This document shows positions 23,906 to 44,578 of a stretch of DNA of 64,000 nucleotides, in pieces (within the stretch, counting starts at the first letter, position 1; each line of letters opens with the position of its first letter). Source of the stretch: Trissonchulus latispiculum. Its lineage: Eukaryota > Nematoda > Enoplea > Enoplida > Ironidae. A model generated the notes under the pieces. It saw only the letters and a list, made by a program, of their open reading frames with translations, did not search any database and had not been told where the DNA came from. The DNA lies in contig JASAND010010615.1 in the NCBI GenBank assembly GCA_030248195.1, positions 1 to 64,000 on the forward strand, written 5' to 3'. The translations under genes were made by a program, and so were the position numbers.

Positions 23906-24721
23906 AAGTTAAGCACTTAAGATACGGGGAGTAAGAACCATGACTACTACTTACGGCATATCTACCTAACCACACCAATGAAAATGGGAAATTTTGAAAA
24001 TCGCAACCAGATTGCTTTGACACAGATTTCTCTCAACTCATGCAAGTAATTAGGAAACGACTTTACACACGCTTTGTTGGGACAATTGCCAAGGGCTATT
24101 TTCTATGCTTTCGCATTTCGTCCTTTTGTTCGGGAAAAATAAGCGTACAAACTTGACAAGTTTGACGAAAATCTGATAATTATATGTTCCTCAAACTTTT
24201 GAGTTTACATAATCATTAAACAATTTTAGAATAAGTAGCCCTCATCCAGACGTTTTTTTTGAAGGCTAAACTGATCTTTCTTTCGCTTTCCCACACTTCG
24301 AGAAATCCAGATCCATGTTCGAGAATTGTTTTCCTGTTATCCAATCCTATTATCGCATCGTTTAAGAACAGTTAAAATGACACATCTATACTCTACCTAG
24401 TTGTAACAAGCACATTTTAAGCTTTAAAATGATAATTATTGATGATCGACGCGAGTCAACGGGTGTGTTAAAGTTTGAAAAGTGCTCCAGAGGCGAGTTA
24501 AATGAAGGATATAGAGATTCTGGAAGGTAAGAAATATGAAAGACGGGTCGTAATCTTGCCAAGCGGACTGGACAGTTACTCTTGATTTGTCTACTCATGC
24601 GATACATGAAAAGAACACATATGCATGAGACTTTGCAATTTAATGCATATAACATAAATATTTTGTTTCTACAATAATGTCATAATTGCTCATATGTAGA
24701 TATTTCATTTCTAATAGTTAT

Positions 24722-25204
24722 CTAACGAGGTCCGCCACGCCCTCTGCGAAACAAGCCACCGCGTGGACCTTGTCCGCCTGGACCTGGTCCACGTTTTCCT
24801 CTGACACCCCCAGGTGGCGGTGGTCTTCCACCAGGGCCGGGTCCCTTCCCACCTCTTCCTCCTCCACCACCTCCTCTTCCTCCGCCCCCTCTTCCACCGC
24901 CACCTCTCCCTCCTCCACCTCTGCCTCCTCCGCCTCTTCCACCACCACCTCCGCCGCCGCCGCCTCCTCCTCCTCCACCACCACCACCACCATTTCCAGT
25001 TGTGATCAGTGGTACGACTGGAGGTCGAGCACTACCTGAGGGTTCTTTGAGGTCAGTATACCCGTAAGTAATCATCTTCTGAAAACTCTCTGAAAAGTCC
25101 TTGAACCAATTGTCTTCTATAAAGCTGTATTCTTCCACAAGATATGCAGTACTGGAGCGTGAGCACGAATCATACCGGCACTGGGGGTATCCACTTGGTT
25201 CTAA
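24722..25204 (-). pseudogene. Mirrored last exon of heme peroxidase (headless copy)
   Basis: Reverse-complement copy of the exon at 38040-38522. It starts after a TTTTCAG acceptor and reads LEPSGYPQCRYDSC, then the glycine/arginine-rich tail and a stop. The reading frame is intact and matches the right-arm exon throughout as far as I can compare. No upstream peroxidase exons exist on this strand beyond 25799, so the copy lacks the heme-binding core and start codon. I call it a 3' partial pseudogene. If the palindrome is an assembly artefact, it is the same exon represented twice. Confidence 0.8.
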
Positions 25205-25670
25205 CTGAAAACAAAATTTAATATTGAGACATGTGTATTCTTCATTCAACCTGTACGAGTAATGGAGGAAGACTAGCTGTGATAGAAGGGCGTTCAGTGA
25301 CATGTGTAATTTGTTAACGAGCTGAAGTTAAAGGTGGTTGTTTCTGCTAATTATGAACTAGTGGTGACATGACGGTGGGGCAGCAGACAGCGACATTACC
25401 ATACACATTTTATTACAGCGTTGCCTAAGTAAATTAGGCATCGTTCTAGCGTACATTAGTTGCCAGTTGTAAGTTGTGACTTCCTTTAGCTTACACTACC
25501 AGTTTTTTGCTGTTAGTGGGTTACCCTAAGCAACTTCCCTGTAACTCTGTAAAACAGACGTTGTGACAACGAATGGTGGTAATATCTTATCACAACGTTG
25601 TTGAGCGTAACCAAAGCTTTTCACGATAACCTTACAGTCTATATTATTGAGAAAAAATACCAGTTCTTAC

Positions 25671-25799
25671 CTGAGTAACATTTTTGTATAAGGACATATC
25701 AGTATTTAAATTCATAACATTGAGTGAATTTCTTCCTCCATCACGTTCCCACCAAAATCTGTAGTCTAGACTTCCTTTAGTACCACGTTCTCTCAAATC
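25671..25799 (-). pseudogene. Mirrored penultimate exon of heme peroxidase
   Basis: 129-nt exact-length counterpart of 37442-37570, with the same TTTGTAG acceptor and CAG/GTAAG donor on the minus strand. It reads DLRERGTKGSLDYRFWWERD and onward, and joins in phase 0 to 25204-24722. No exon precedes it in the left arm. Confidence 0.8.
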
Positions 25800-26097
25800 C
25801 TACAAATAATTCATACAACAGCAAAAAATGTGTCCTTGCATCTGCGGTACAATTCACAACTACCTAAAATGATTCACAAACACTAAATTTAGAAATTTGT
25901 AGAAATTTAAAGAAATTCAATGATATATAAATGTTGCATTATCACCTGTTTATTAAAGGACTGTTGTTTTCCTGTCATTCCCACAAGCATTCACCAGTCT
26001 ACACTTTCGCACTCTTGCTGTTTGCTCAACCATTGCTTTTTTGATCTTGGCTTGATTTTATTGGTAACTGGTTTCTGTGACCACTGGTTTCAGCCAC

Positions 26098-27230
26098 TTA
26101 AGGTGGTGTATTCTTTCCCGTATTTTGGATGATAACTTTCGCGAAAGTAATGCAAAATGTCTGAAACTTTCGGAACACACTACTTCGATGTTCTTGAAAA
26201 CACTAGTAACAACCCTGGAGTTTTGCGTAAAAATTCGAAAACTTTTGATTTTAGCCAAATAAATTTCATAGATATTAGCCAAAGCCATATTCAATCGAAA
26301 GAACTGGTCAATCTGTATAACTTTACTCCTAGACTATTTTTACAATCTTTAACATTCCGAGAGATAAACGAGATTCAAGATTTTTGGGATCAAAAACCAC
26401 CTAATGCACAAATTTCCAGTTTGTCAATTGCTGATACAGATAAGCACAACATTCGATTACGGAATAACCAAATCGAAAACCGTATGCAAGCGAACACTCT
26501 GTGCAAAAATGAGCAAGTTTACTTGAGTTTAGCTAAAGTTGTGGCTAAAAACCGATTTTTCAAAAAGTGCAGTCAGTCTGTTTTAAACACAAATTTCTCT
26601 GTACTGTCTCAGTCAAACTGCAAACAATTTCACAGGCACATTTTTCGAACTATTGATGAGGGTCATGTTTCGTGGTTTTTGCTGAAACCTTCACAAGTTT
26701 GTGCAGTTCTCATTTGAAGTGTCGAAAAATCATGAAATTACGAAAATTTTAACTTTTTGATATTTTTTCATTTCTAGGGTTATAGGCAACTCCTACCGAA
26801 AGCAAGAAAAATGACCCTCGGCAAGACTCAACATGCCAATATGGTTTAGATCAGACATGTGCAGGAAGTTTATGGGAGGGTAAAAACCGGATTTTCCGGT
26901 TTTTTTGCCCAAGAAACTGGAAACATCCGGATTCTGGAGAGATGAGGGACCCCTCTGTGTCTGTGTGGAGGGGGGGTGAGCGAGCACCAGGCGTAAACCT
27001 CCCCCCAAGCACATGAAAGACGACCAAACTTTGGTTAATTTGCACAGACTTCAGAAATCCTTGTTTCAAAATGGTTTGTGGTCTCTTCTGTGTAAATCAC
27101 TCTAGAAAGTAGTTTATAGTTTGACTATATCACTAAAATTTCCTCATTTCATGTTTGCTATATAAGTCCTTAAATTGAACAAGTTACGACGTTTTGAAAA
27201 CGACTGCGGTAAACGTTTCCACCACCTTAA
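26098..27230. mobile_element. TTAA MITE, family C (left arm)
   Basis: The ends are TTAAGGTGGTGTATTC and GGAAACG..CCACCACCTTAA. The interior has a 186-codon open frame (26157-26717) with no recognisable domain, which is shortened to 175 codons in the right-arm copy. The element is shared by both arms (36011-37143), so it predates the inverted duplication. Confidence 0.75.
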
Positions 27231-27425
27231 GGGGGGGTCGCCAATTTTCGACCATCTCCGATATTTCTCATTTTCACATATTTTGTAGTCCCTATAGGTT
27301 TCCAGAACAAGACAGTTACGTTTGTTGCAGAACTTTTCCTATCATTCACAATAGTCCTGTAAAGCAGGAGGCTGGCATATGGTCAACCTTTTCGTTATTT
27401 ACAGATATTACGAAACCTAGATAGC
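27227..27425. repeat. TTAAGGGGGGGTC repeat (left arm)
   Basis: The block starts TTAAGGGGGGGTC and includes CGACCATCTCC. Related sequences occur inverted at about 29870-29955 and direct at about 60255-60345, and the mirror is at 35815-36014. Probably another short TTAA-associated element. Confidence 0.5.
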
Positions 27426-27628
27426 AAATACCTGGCTTGCACAACTGCAAGCATTCCGCCACGTGTCATGTAGCGCCACCTATAGGCTAGGCCAGGGGTT
27501 CGGGACCCCTCTTGGAGCTGCATAATTGGGACACCCCAGCTAGCGGGCGCTTCACTTGGGAGGGGGTTATCCGTCAAACTTCTCTCACCTTCAGTGTTAA
27601 GTTTTCTCTTGTCGTGCACAGTCTCTAT

Positions 27629-27728
<100 letters not shown>

Positions 27729-27764
27729 TCGTATATTTCTCGCCTTGGAGTTCACCCAATGAAC

Positions 27765-28170
27765 TATATTTGGTACGTTAGCGAGGTTTAGCCCTACTTG
27801 GTGATTGCGTGCACTAGTTTATTTACTGTATTTACTGTCTTGTCTAATTCTTGGGCTTCGCCCCCTAAATTATTCTGGTTAATCTTTCTATATTCGCTGT
27901 ATTTCTATAACTCGTGTTGTTACGTATTAAATATGTCCAGTAGGTTTGTGCATTTTCGCAGGTCATTTATGAGCTCCTAGGTTAGTTTAATTATTCTGGG
28001 GTGAGCGAGAGTCCACCCCTCACTAGGTCCATATATTTGGTGAGGTTTCCCGGCCGGCTCCTGCGCGGTTGGTGTGTTATTCACTTGTGCCACGGTCTCC
28101 TCACTTGAGTTACTCTCGCGGGGTAAGGGTACTTTTGTGTTAGGTTAGTTTCATCCTGGTACCGCTAGAT
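27765..28170. repeat. Direct repeat unit 1 (~405 bp)
   Basis: Shares landmarks with 28733-29150: TTGGTACGTTAGCG, a GAGCTCCTAGGTTAGTTTA block, CCGGCCGGCTCCTGCGCGGT, and an end at GGTACCGCT. A ~53-bp stretch at 28049-28101 is identical in the second unit (29027-29079) and in the right arm, while the flanks differ at many sites. The unit could be the LTR of a small element, but no TG/CA ends or target duplication could be fixed. Confidence 0.65.
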
Positions 28171-28732
28171 TTAGGCTGCCAGGAGCTCAGGGTGTGAATT
28201 TTGGCCTTGTTGTTTGAATTCCTTCGCTAAAATTTCAAGTTTTTGTTTCGGTAAATTTTTGTTACTTTTTGTCGTGGGGTTTTAACCCTTGGCAGAACGT
28301 TTCTCTGGCCGTTCAATCATTTTTTGTCTGTTGTTCTACGTACTTATTTTACTCTCCCCCATATAGGGTCAAAATTTGTCAGTATTTTCTACAGGTGTTT
28401 GTGTGTTTTATATACGTATTAATGTGTAGGCGTGTGGGTTTGATCCAACCCAATACCAATTTTAGGCTGCAAATATTTTTTTATCTTTGGGGTGAGCTAG
28501 TGTATGGCATTTTTCTCAGTATTTGAGGTAGTAAATACCAATATTTTTGTAGTGTCAAAAATAACTTGGTTTTCTTTAATTTGTTATCTTGTTGCGGTAC
28601 CTGGTATTTTTTCCTTTGTATTTGTGATAATATGCCGAATTTTTGCATTTTTTCTGGTTATTCTTGTATAGCACTTATATTTCGCCTGTGTACAGTTTCT
28701 CCCCCTGTATATCAATCAGTGGGCCTTTGTAT

Positions 28733-29150
28733 TTGGTACGTTAGCGGGGCTTCGCCCATACATATTATTTGGTGAGTCTGTGCGTGTAAGTTCTTTTATT
28801 TAGTATAACTGTTGTTTGACAGTTGGGCCTTCGTCCCCTAAATTAATCTACTTGTTATTTCTATATTTGCTATATTTCTATAACTACTTGTTGTACTTAT
28901 TAAATATCTCCACTAGCTGTGTGTATTTTTGGTAGGTTTTACTGAGCTCCTAGGTTAGTTTAGTGCTATTTCTGAGGTGAGCGGGTGTCACCCACTCACT
29001 AGGGCTAATTATTTGGCGAGGCTTCCCCGGCCGGCTCCTGCGCGGTTGGTGTGTTATTCACTTGTGCCACGGTCTCCTCGCTTGAGTTGCTCTCGCGGGG
29101 TAACGGTACTTTTGTGTTAAGTTAGTTTCACCCTGGTACCGCTACACATA
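28733..29150. repeat. Direct repeat unit 2 (~415 bp), outside the palindrome
   Basis: Diverged second copy of 27765-28170. It has no partner in the right arm, because the palindrome's inner boundary (28679 / 34556) falls between the two units. Confidence 0.65.
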
Positions 29151-29317
29151 TTTATTAAATGATCGACATACTATTAGTTCTAATCCGTAGATAGTACCGT
29201 CTACTATTGCATCTTGGATGCATAAATCAGAAATCCTGTGGATTATAAAGTATACTATATAGCAAGATCCTTCCACATTTGAAATCCACGTTTACGGTAT
29301 TTTTTGCGATGTGGCAG

Positions 29318-30200
29318 CGCTAGGCAAGCTAGTCAATGCCGGTAGGCAAACTAAAGTACCGCTAGGCAAACCCAGGGTGACGGTAGGCAAGCTAAGCTGA
29401 AAAGGGACAACTTTTAGTGATCAAATTTAACAAATTTAAAATAATGTTCATTAAAGTGCAATTAACAATAACAGATATGTCGCCATCTAAACAAAATTCT
29501 CTCTGATGTACTGCCCCAGTGTGACTTGTTGCATTATTAAGTCACACATTACGGCACTTAAGCGTCCTGAAGGATGAAAACTTTATACGAGTTTAGCATC
29601 ATGTTAACTTTTAATCCTTCAAAAATTAATTAAAAATGTTAAAGGCCTAAATTAAAATTCTAATTCCAAGATACCGCAGTTCAACATTTAGCATTATTTT
29701 AATGTAAAATTTGTCCAAATTCATAATTTTTAGTCGGGAAATTTTTTTGGCGCAAACGAAGAAATCTTTTTTCACAACACATGAATCCTCAACTTTGAGG
29801 TGAAATTACTCGACAACCGTAAGACTTACGACTTTAATTTCAATATATACTGTACTGTAATATATTCTATACTGTTTGGACAATAAAATATGTAAAAATC
29901 AGCGAGATCGGAGAAAGTCGATAAAATGGCCCAAAAAATGGACCCCCCCCTTAAGTATATATGGCATTCAAAAATGAGTGAGAAGTGGAATTCTATCTTA
30001 GTGTAGTTATTTGTTATGGCTGGGTTTGGTGTTCCCGACATTGGAAAATCTCGCCTTGGATAGGGCTGCACTTTTGGTTTGCCTAGCGGTACTCATGGTT
30101 TGCCTAACGGTACTCATGGTTTGCCTAGCGGTACTTTCAGTTTGCCTAGCGCTACTAGTGGTTTGCCTAGCTGCACGGTTTGCGTAGCGGGAAAAGGCTT
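29318..30200. mobile_element. Foldback MITE with 21-bp subrepeat ends
   Basis: At 30070-30190 a ~21-bp unit (GGTTTGCCTAGCGGTACT plus spacer) repeats about six times. 29318-29398 holds about four inverted copies (GCTAGGCAAACTAAAGTACC type). The minus-strand frame at 30007-30222 simply translates the array as (ARQTxST)n. The element ends about 55 bp before the peroxidase start codon, so it may form part of the promoter or 5' leader. Confidence 0.65.
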
Positions 30201-30255
30201 TTTTTGTGCTTGCCCACACCACAAATATATGGTATTTTTATGAAATTTCAGAACT

Positions 30256-38522
<8,267 letters not shown>

Positions 38523-39317
38523 ATAACTATTAGAAATGAAATATCTACATATGAGCAATTATGACATTATTGTAGAAACAAAACATTTATGTTATATGCA
38601 TTAAATTGCAAAGTCTCATGTATATGTGTCCTTTTCATGTATCGCATGAGTAGACAAATCAAGAGTAACTGTTCAGTCCGTTTGGCAAGATTACGACCCG
38701 CCTTTCATATTTCTTACCTTCCAGAATCTCTATATCCTTCATTTAACTCGACCCTGGAAAACTTTTCAAACTTCAACACACCCGTTGACGCGCGTCGATC
38801 GTCAAATAATTATCATTTTATAGCTTAATATGTGCTTGTTACAACTAGAGTACAGATGTCTCATTTCAGCTGTTCTTAAACGACGAGGAGTGGATATCAG
38901 GAAAACAATTCTGGAAGATGGATTTTGATTTCTCGAATTGTGGGAAAGCGAAAGAAAGACGATCAGTTTAGCCTTCAAAAGAAACGTCTGAATAAGGGCT
39001 ACTTATTCTGCAATTGCTTAATGGTCATGTAAACTCAAAATTTTGAGAAAAATATAATTATCAGATTTTCGTCAAACTTTTCAAGTTTGTACGCTTACTT
39101 TTTCCGAACAAAAGGACGAAATGCGAAGCCATGGCAAATAGCCCTTGGCAATTATCCCAACAATGCGTGTGTAAAGTTGTTTTCTAATTACTTATCCGTG
39201 TCAAAGCAATCTGGTTGCGATTTTCAAAATTTCCCATTTTTATTACTGTGCTTAGGTAGAGATGCCGTAAGTAGTAATCATGGTTCTTACTCCCCGTATC
39301 TTAAGTGCTTAACTTAG

Positions 39318-40445
39318 TAAGAGTACATGAGGTCTACTCATATCCAAAGCCAGTGACATCTGGAGTTTCCGAGGAATCTATTCTTGGGCTCGCTGTTTCT
39401 CGTGTATATCAATGACTTAAAATCTAGACTGGGTGTCGCAGCATCGTGTTTGCCGATGACTTGACTATATTTGCTACCATTTCGTCACCTACAGAGCAAA
39501 ACATTGTTGCCACATTTGTGGAAGCTGATTTGTTCGAGTGTTTCGTTTGGACTAGGAACTGGAGGATGGAATTTGACTTACTCAGAGGATGCTCATTTCA
39601 GGAAGAGCTAACAGGAATCAGGCAACACCAATAACATGTGGGAATGTTCCTATGTGTGACTCTATGAAATTGCGAACTAATCTTCACAAGCAACATGTTA
39701 TGGGCCCCTAATGTGAAGCAGAAAGCAGCTTCACAAGTCGACTGCTTGACATGCTGCGGCGTCATGCGGACTTGCTATCAAGGAAGGCTTTGTCACATTT
39801 GTCAAGGCTGCTATTCGCCGTTCATGGAATATTCTCTTCCTGTTTGCACTGGTGCACCTCAACATGCCACGGAAGCATTGCATATCGTCAACAGCAAGGC
39901 AGGCAAGATTTTTGGAAATCAGTTTGGTACCATCAAAAGGGGGGTTGCACGAGAAAAAATTACAAATTCCAATTTCAATTCCAAAGAAGGATGAGCAAGA
40001 AATATTTCGATAGAAATTATACAATTCGATAGAAATTTTAAGTTTGGGCAAGCCTAAAGTGAATTCATGAAGTGGCTATATTCTTCCAAGTTTGATCTAT
40101 GGATCTATCATTAAAGTTCTAATGTTTTTAGACTTCTCGTGCTAACCCAAAAACTACCGCAAAAACGTGAAAGACAAAGACGTTTAGAAGAAACCGCTTT
40201 TGCTGATGTCATCCTCCAGCTATTTGGAACTCTGGAATGAAAGGATTGTCAAAACGCTGGCTAACGGATCAGAACAAGGGCGGGGAGTACCAACGATAAT
40301 CATTTTTAAAAGATTGTTTTGCCTTGTTATGTTCCTTCTTTTGCAGTAATCAGACTGACAGTGAAGTGCTGCTTGCGTGCCTCTCGACTACATTCATTAC
40401 TCTGTATCTAAAAAGCTGGTTTCAATTATTTTAGGCGCTATCAAT
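39318..40445 (+). pseudogene. LINE (non-LTR retrotransposon) ORF2 3' remnant
   Basis: Frame-broken reverse transcriptase pieces appear in the correct order. A SGV-ESILG segment (SGVPQGSILG-like) is followed, after a frameshift, by LFLVYINDLKS. Then come the catalytic-type FADDLTIF at about 39450, a PFMEYSLPVCTGAP segment (the IRPxLEY thumb motif of CR1/RTE/Jockey-like elements) and a terminal WNSG motif near 40230. At least two frameshifts make it a dead fragment. The mirrored copy is split across 15655-16223 and 23202-23405. Clade is unresolved. Confidence 0.75.
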
Positions 40446-40531
40446 CTACAATTAGCATTATTCCGCTTTAGCCACTTTTCTCTATTCTCTCCTTACGCAG
40501 TGACCGTTAGCGCATTTTGTTACTAAAGTCT

Positions 40532-42108
40532 GACCAAAAATTCTTGGAACCGAACTGTGAGCGCTTGTCCTGAGTTAACCTTTGAAGTTAGTCTGTATAA
40601 AGTATATATTTTTAGAAACCTCAGGAGGAAGAGAATCCGGTAAAACCATCATATCCGGTCTATATCCGGTTACCGGATGCCAAATCGATAAAAACGCTTC
40701 AGATTCGGAAAGAGAATACTAATTAATTCATACTCTAGCATATTGATCCTTGACCGAAGACATCTCCGAAAATCCGGTCACATCCGGTCTATATCCGTTA
40801 ACCGGATGTCTAGATCACAAAAACTGTACAGCAAGATGGGTAGGTCGTACAGTTTCGCTGATTGAAGTTTTAGATTCAGCGTGTCGAAATTAGTCTATGT
40901 ACGAAGTTTTGTCCAATTTGGACCAAAATTGCGTGATTTATGGTCGTGTCCGGTGCGAAAAAAACCGGAAAATTGGTTTTTCCGGTCTGGTGTTCGGAAT
41001 CGCGGATAAAAAATGTTAGTTTTTGGCACAATGAATATTTGGGAGGCTACTTTCATTTTACCGGTGTCAAAGTAATCGAATATCCGGTCGATTTCCGGTT
41101 CTGAGCTTTGAAATTTGAAATTTCGTGGGCTATTATCTCAGTATCCGGTTGGTCCGGAAGTCAAATTATTTCATTGAAATGATATTTCGTCTATCCATAA
41201 CAAGCATCAACCTCAAATTATTTCACATCTGCTGTAATTTTTGAATGATAGCGTTTTAAAAATGGTTCAAAAATAAGTTATATTGCGTGCGAGAAAGCTA
41301 AGCGTATGGGATCAAATCTCATATCCGGTTTAACAATTAGACAAAACAAGCAAACTCAGCACGTTTTTAAAACGCTGTCATTCAAAACTTACAGCAGACA
41401 TGAAGTGATTTGAGGTTGATGCTTGTTAGGGATAGACAAAATGTCACTTTAATGAAATAATTGGACTTCCGGACCAACCGGATACCAAGATAATAGCCCA
41501 TGAAATTTCAAATTTCAAAGCTCAGAACTGGAAATCGACCGGATATTCGATTACTTTGACGCCGGTAAAATGAAAGTAGCCTCCCAAATATTCATTGTGC
41601 CTAAAACTAACATTTTTTATCCGCGATTCCGAGCACCAGACCGGAAAAACCAACTTTTCCGGTTTTTTCCACATCGGATACGACCATAAATCACGCAATT
41701 TTGGTCCAAATTGGAAAAAACTTCGTACATAGACTAATTTCGACCCGCTGAATCTAAAAATTCAATCAGCGAAACTGTACGACCTACCCATCTTGCTGTA
41801 CAGTTTTTGTGAAATAGACATCCGGTTACCGGACATAGACCGGATGTGACCGGATTTTTGGAGATGTCTTGGGCCAAGGACCAATGTGCTAGAGTATGAA
41901 TTAATTAGCATTCTCTTTCCGAATCTGAAGCGTTTTTATCGATTTGGCATCCGGTAACCGGATATAGACCGGATATGATGGTTTTACCGGATTCTCCTCC
42001 TCCTGAGGTTTCTAAAGACATATACTTTATACAGCTAACTTGAAAGGTTAACTCAGGACAAGCGCTCACAGTTCGGTTCCAAGATTTTTTGGTCAGACTT
42101 TAGTTTCC
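40532..42108. mobile_element. 1.58-kb CCGG-rich palindrome
   Basis: Left arm 40532-41260 and right arm 41362-42108 are reverse complements, starting CTAAAGTCTGACC and ending GGTCAGACTTTAG, around a ~100-bp hinge. Arms contain many TATCCGGT / ACCGGATA motifs, including GGTTACCGGA. Differences between arms are single bases and a few indels. No coding potential. It sits between the LINE remnant and a TTAA MITE, so it is probably a foldback element. Confidence 0.85.
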
Positions 42109-42126
42109 ATTGATGTAGTGGATCTT

Positions 42127-43102
42127 TTAAGGTGGTTATTCCCTTTGGGCACATATTCTTGATTGACGGTTCAAATCAAGATGAAATTTGATGAAATTTT
42201 CCAAAATAAGTTGTTTTAGCATTCTAACACCCTCCGCGCAATCCCGCTTCAAAAATTCGACGTCTCCGTTCAGGGCCGTTTTTACTGATTTTGCTAGCTG
42301 CATAGCTATCATTATATTCATTCGAAAGATCTTGTTGAGCTCTACATTTTTGCTTTTTGAAGTACCTTTCCAGCTTTTTGCTATCGTGAGATATAGTCGA
42401 TTTTCCTATTTTGGCGTTGAAAACTTGTCATTTTTGCAGAAATCAAATAATCCGTCATTTCTTGCGCTACGTAAGCCGTAAAATTAAACTACGGGTGTCA
42501 AACTGAAGGTCTCGTCGAGACCGATTATCCGTGACAGTATAATCTTCTAACTGCTACCCCGTACGCTGCTATCATAGAAAATGTAGTTTTTGCATAAACA
42601 TGACCAAACTTTTTCCAGCGATTGTGGAGCATTTACTATGCAAGCTAGATGGTTGCCACTTACTGGACGTGTTTTACACTAAAATACCCAGGGACCCTTT
42701 TTAGTTGTCCCGATTGCTTCTTTCTAGATAAAGTTGTCGCTTGCCAAAGTTGGGAAAAGTAGGCAAAATCCAGGTTGCGCATACATTTTAGCTAATTTCT
42801 TTACGACGAAGAGCGGTTTCATAATAACTAAAAAGGGTCCCCAGCTATTTGATAGTGGAATCGAATGATGCGGCCGATGCCTCACGAAAAAATTTACTTT
42901 AGTCTGCAAAAAATCTGGAAAATTAAATTACTTCGAAAATGCAGTAAAATAATTTCCAAGAACTAAAGTTAGTTTCCTTGTATTCATTAGAAAGAGCACA
43001 TGTAACGCTGCATTTTGATATAGAAATGGCTTCTTAAGTCCAAGTAATGGTTGAGTAATAATGGTTCAAATTTGATGTCTCTAAAAGGAGTCACCACCTT
43101 AA
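42127..43102. mobile_element. TTAA MITE, family A, copy 2
   Basis: TTAAGGTGGTTATTCCC at the left and GGAGTCACCACCTTAA at the right. Interior homologous to 5787-6776 throughout, with moderate divergence. Confidence 0.85.
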
Positions 43103-43769
43103 AATATTAAATTTAGCACAATATTTATTTATGTAAACCTATAGCGATTTTGATAGATCAATACAACATCTTTCTAAAATCCACCTTTTTGGCTAATCTA
43201 TATTAGGGTCTTTTTAAATAAGCATTTCAGCTCTTTATTTTGAATAATTTCTAAATTCATGCTCATGGTTAGAGCACAGAATTCAGAGCTATCACATTCA
43301 CAAGAGTTAGAATTCGAAAGGAATTCTTCTATATCCGAGACAACTTGTCTATAATTAAATATGAAACTGGAAATTGGTGCGTCATAGGAGTACAGGACCA
43401 TTGGGTTTACATATTTATTGCCATGGTCTGTTGGCGATAATTATTTATCTGTATTTTCATTGACAATTTTCCTTAAATTTAAAAAATGACTAATTTATTA
43501 AAAAAGGAACTATTATTGTTTCTTGTTTATTTCGATTAATTGTTTCATGTTTTTACTTCCTGAAGTTTTGCATGAACTAAGTCTTGCAATAATTCAATAA
43601 AAGTATTAGGTTTTAGTTTGTAAAAGTTTTAGAAGGGGGTAAGTTTAGCATTTGTTTAGGTTTAGTAAATACACAAGCACTCATTTTTTTCAAAAATTGA
43701 TAGGATCATTTTTCATAAAAGTACGCAATTCATTAATCTGTTCTTCCACTTTTTCTACACATATGCGTC
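43103..43769. other. AT-rich intergenic sequence
   Basis: No gene, repeat or structured element recognised. Confidence 0.4.
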
Positions 43770-44085
43770 ATCAAAGAGCTGGGGACCCTTTTTTAGTGGT
43801 AATGAAATCGCTCGTCGTAATGGAGAACTAGCTAAAATGTATGCCCAGCTTGATTTCTGCCTACTTTCCAATTTTCGCAAGCGATCACGTTAACTAAAAT
43901 ACAGCTATTGGGGCAACTAAAAAAGAGTCCCTAGGTATTTGTATGCAGAACACACCGGCCAGGTGACACAACCCCGTGTCTTTCATCGTGAAATCTCTAC
44001 AATTGCTGGAAAAAGTTTGGTCCAGTTTTTACTAAAGCAACATTTTTATGATAGCAGCCTACGGGATGGTAACGCCCGACAGGTT
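43770..44085. mobile_element. Internal fragment of family-A MITE
   Basis: Inverted relative to 42540-42860. It shares the GGGACCCTTTTTAGT and GGTCC..TTTTTGC(A/T) blocks. Both termini are missing. Confidence 0.6.
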
Positions 44086-44492
44086 TCGGTGTAGAGTTTA
44101 ATATTAAATTCAAGAAAAATAATAACAGGCTAGATTTGCAGGTAGAAGAATGTGTTCATGTCTGATTATTTCCCCCGGCTATCCTGCCAACTACAAAAGT
44201 CGACGACAGTCCAAACTTGAGGTGTCGCGAGTTTATTAGGAAAGTAGCACAAAACATGAAATTATAAATGTAGTAAATTTGTACCAAGCACTAGAAATAT
44301 ATAATATTTGACAGCAGCCGAAGACAAGAACACACCTCGTAACACAAAAATTCCAAAACCAAGATGAAGCAATCACGGACATTATAAAAGGCCAAAGAAA
44401 TTTAGATAAAGGGGGCAAATACGGTTGTTCCCGCCAACACCTGAATCAAGAACTGACAGAGTGCGCGCTCGAATTTGAAGAATTAAAATATT
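44086..44492. repeat. Sequence weakly repeated on the far side of the DIRS element
   Basis: Blocks near 44195-44235 and 44330-44345 resemble 49060-49095 and nearby sequence in direct orientation. This may be the host repeat into which the DIRS element integrated, or a duplicated flank. Homology is weak. Confidence 0.3.
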
Positions 44493-44565
44493 AGTTATTT
44501 TTTCACAAGTTACCAAATAACTTTTATTTCAATACAAATAAACAAAACAATGGCAGGTATAGTGC
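44493..44565 (-). repeat. DIRS 3' terminal repeat (73 bp)
   Basis: Identical to 45764-45836. On the minus strand it contains AATAAAAG, a plausible polyadenylation signal for the element transcript. Confidence 0.9.
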
Positions 44566-44578
44566 AGCGCAAACGGCG

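Noticed and set aside
24718..25039. Glu/Val-rich and Ser/Thr-rich frames overlapping the peroxidase tail
   Set aside because: They are out-of-frame or antisense readings of the Gly/Arg-coding repeat. Only the RGG frame continues a peroxidase exon with proper splice signals.
26157..26717. 186-codon frame in the family-C MITE as a transposase
   Set aside because: No DDE/DDD motif or known domain, and the mirrored copy ends differently. Likely chance, though it is the longest MITE frame in the window.
27765..29150. Direct repeats as LTRs of a compact retroelement
   Set aside because: Ends are not TG/CA, no target duplication could be defined and no coding or primer site is visible. Kept only as direct repeats.
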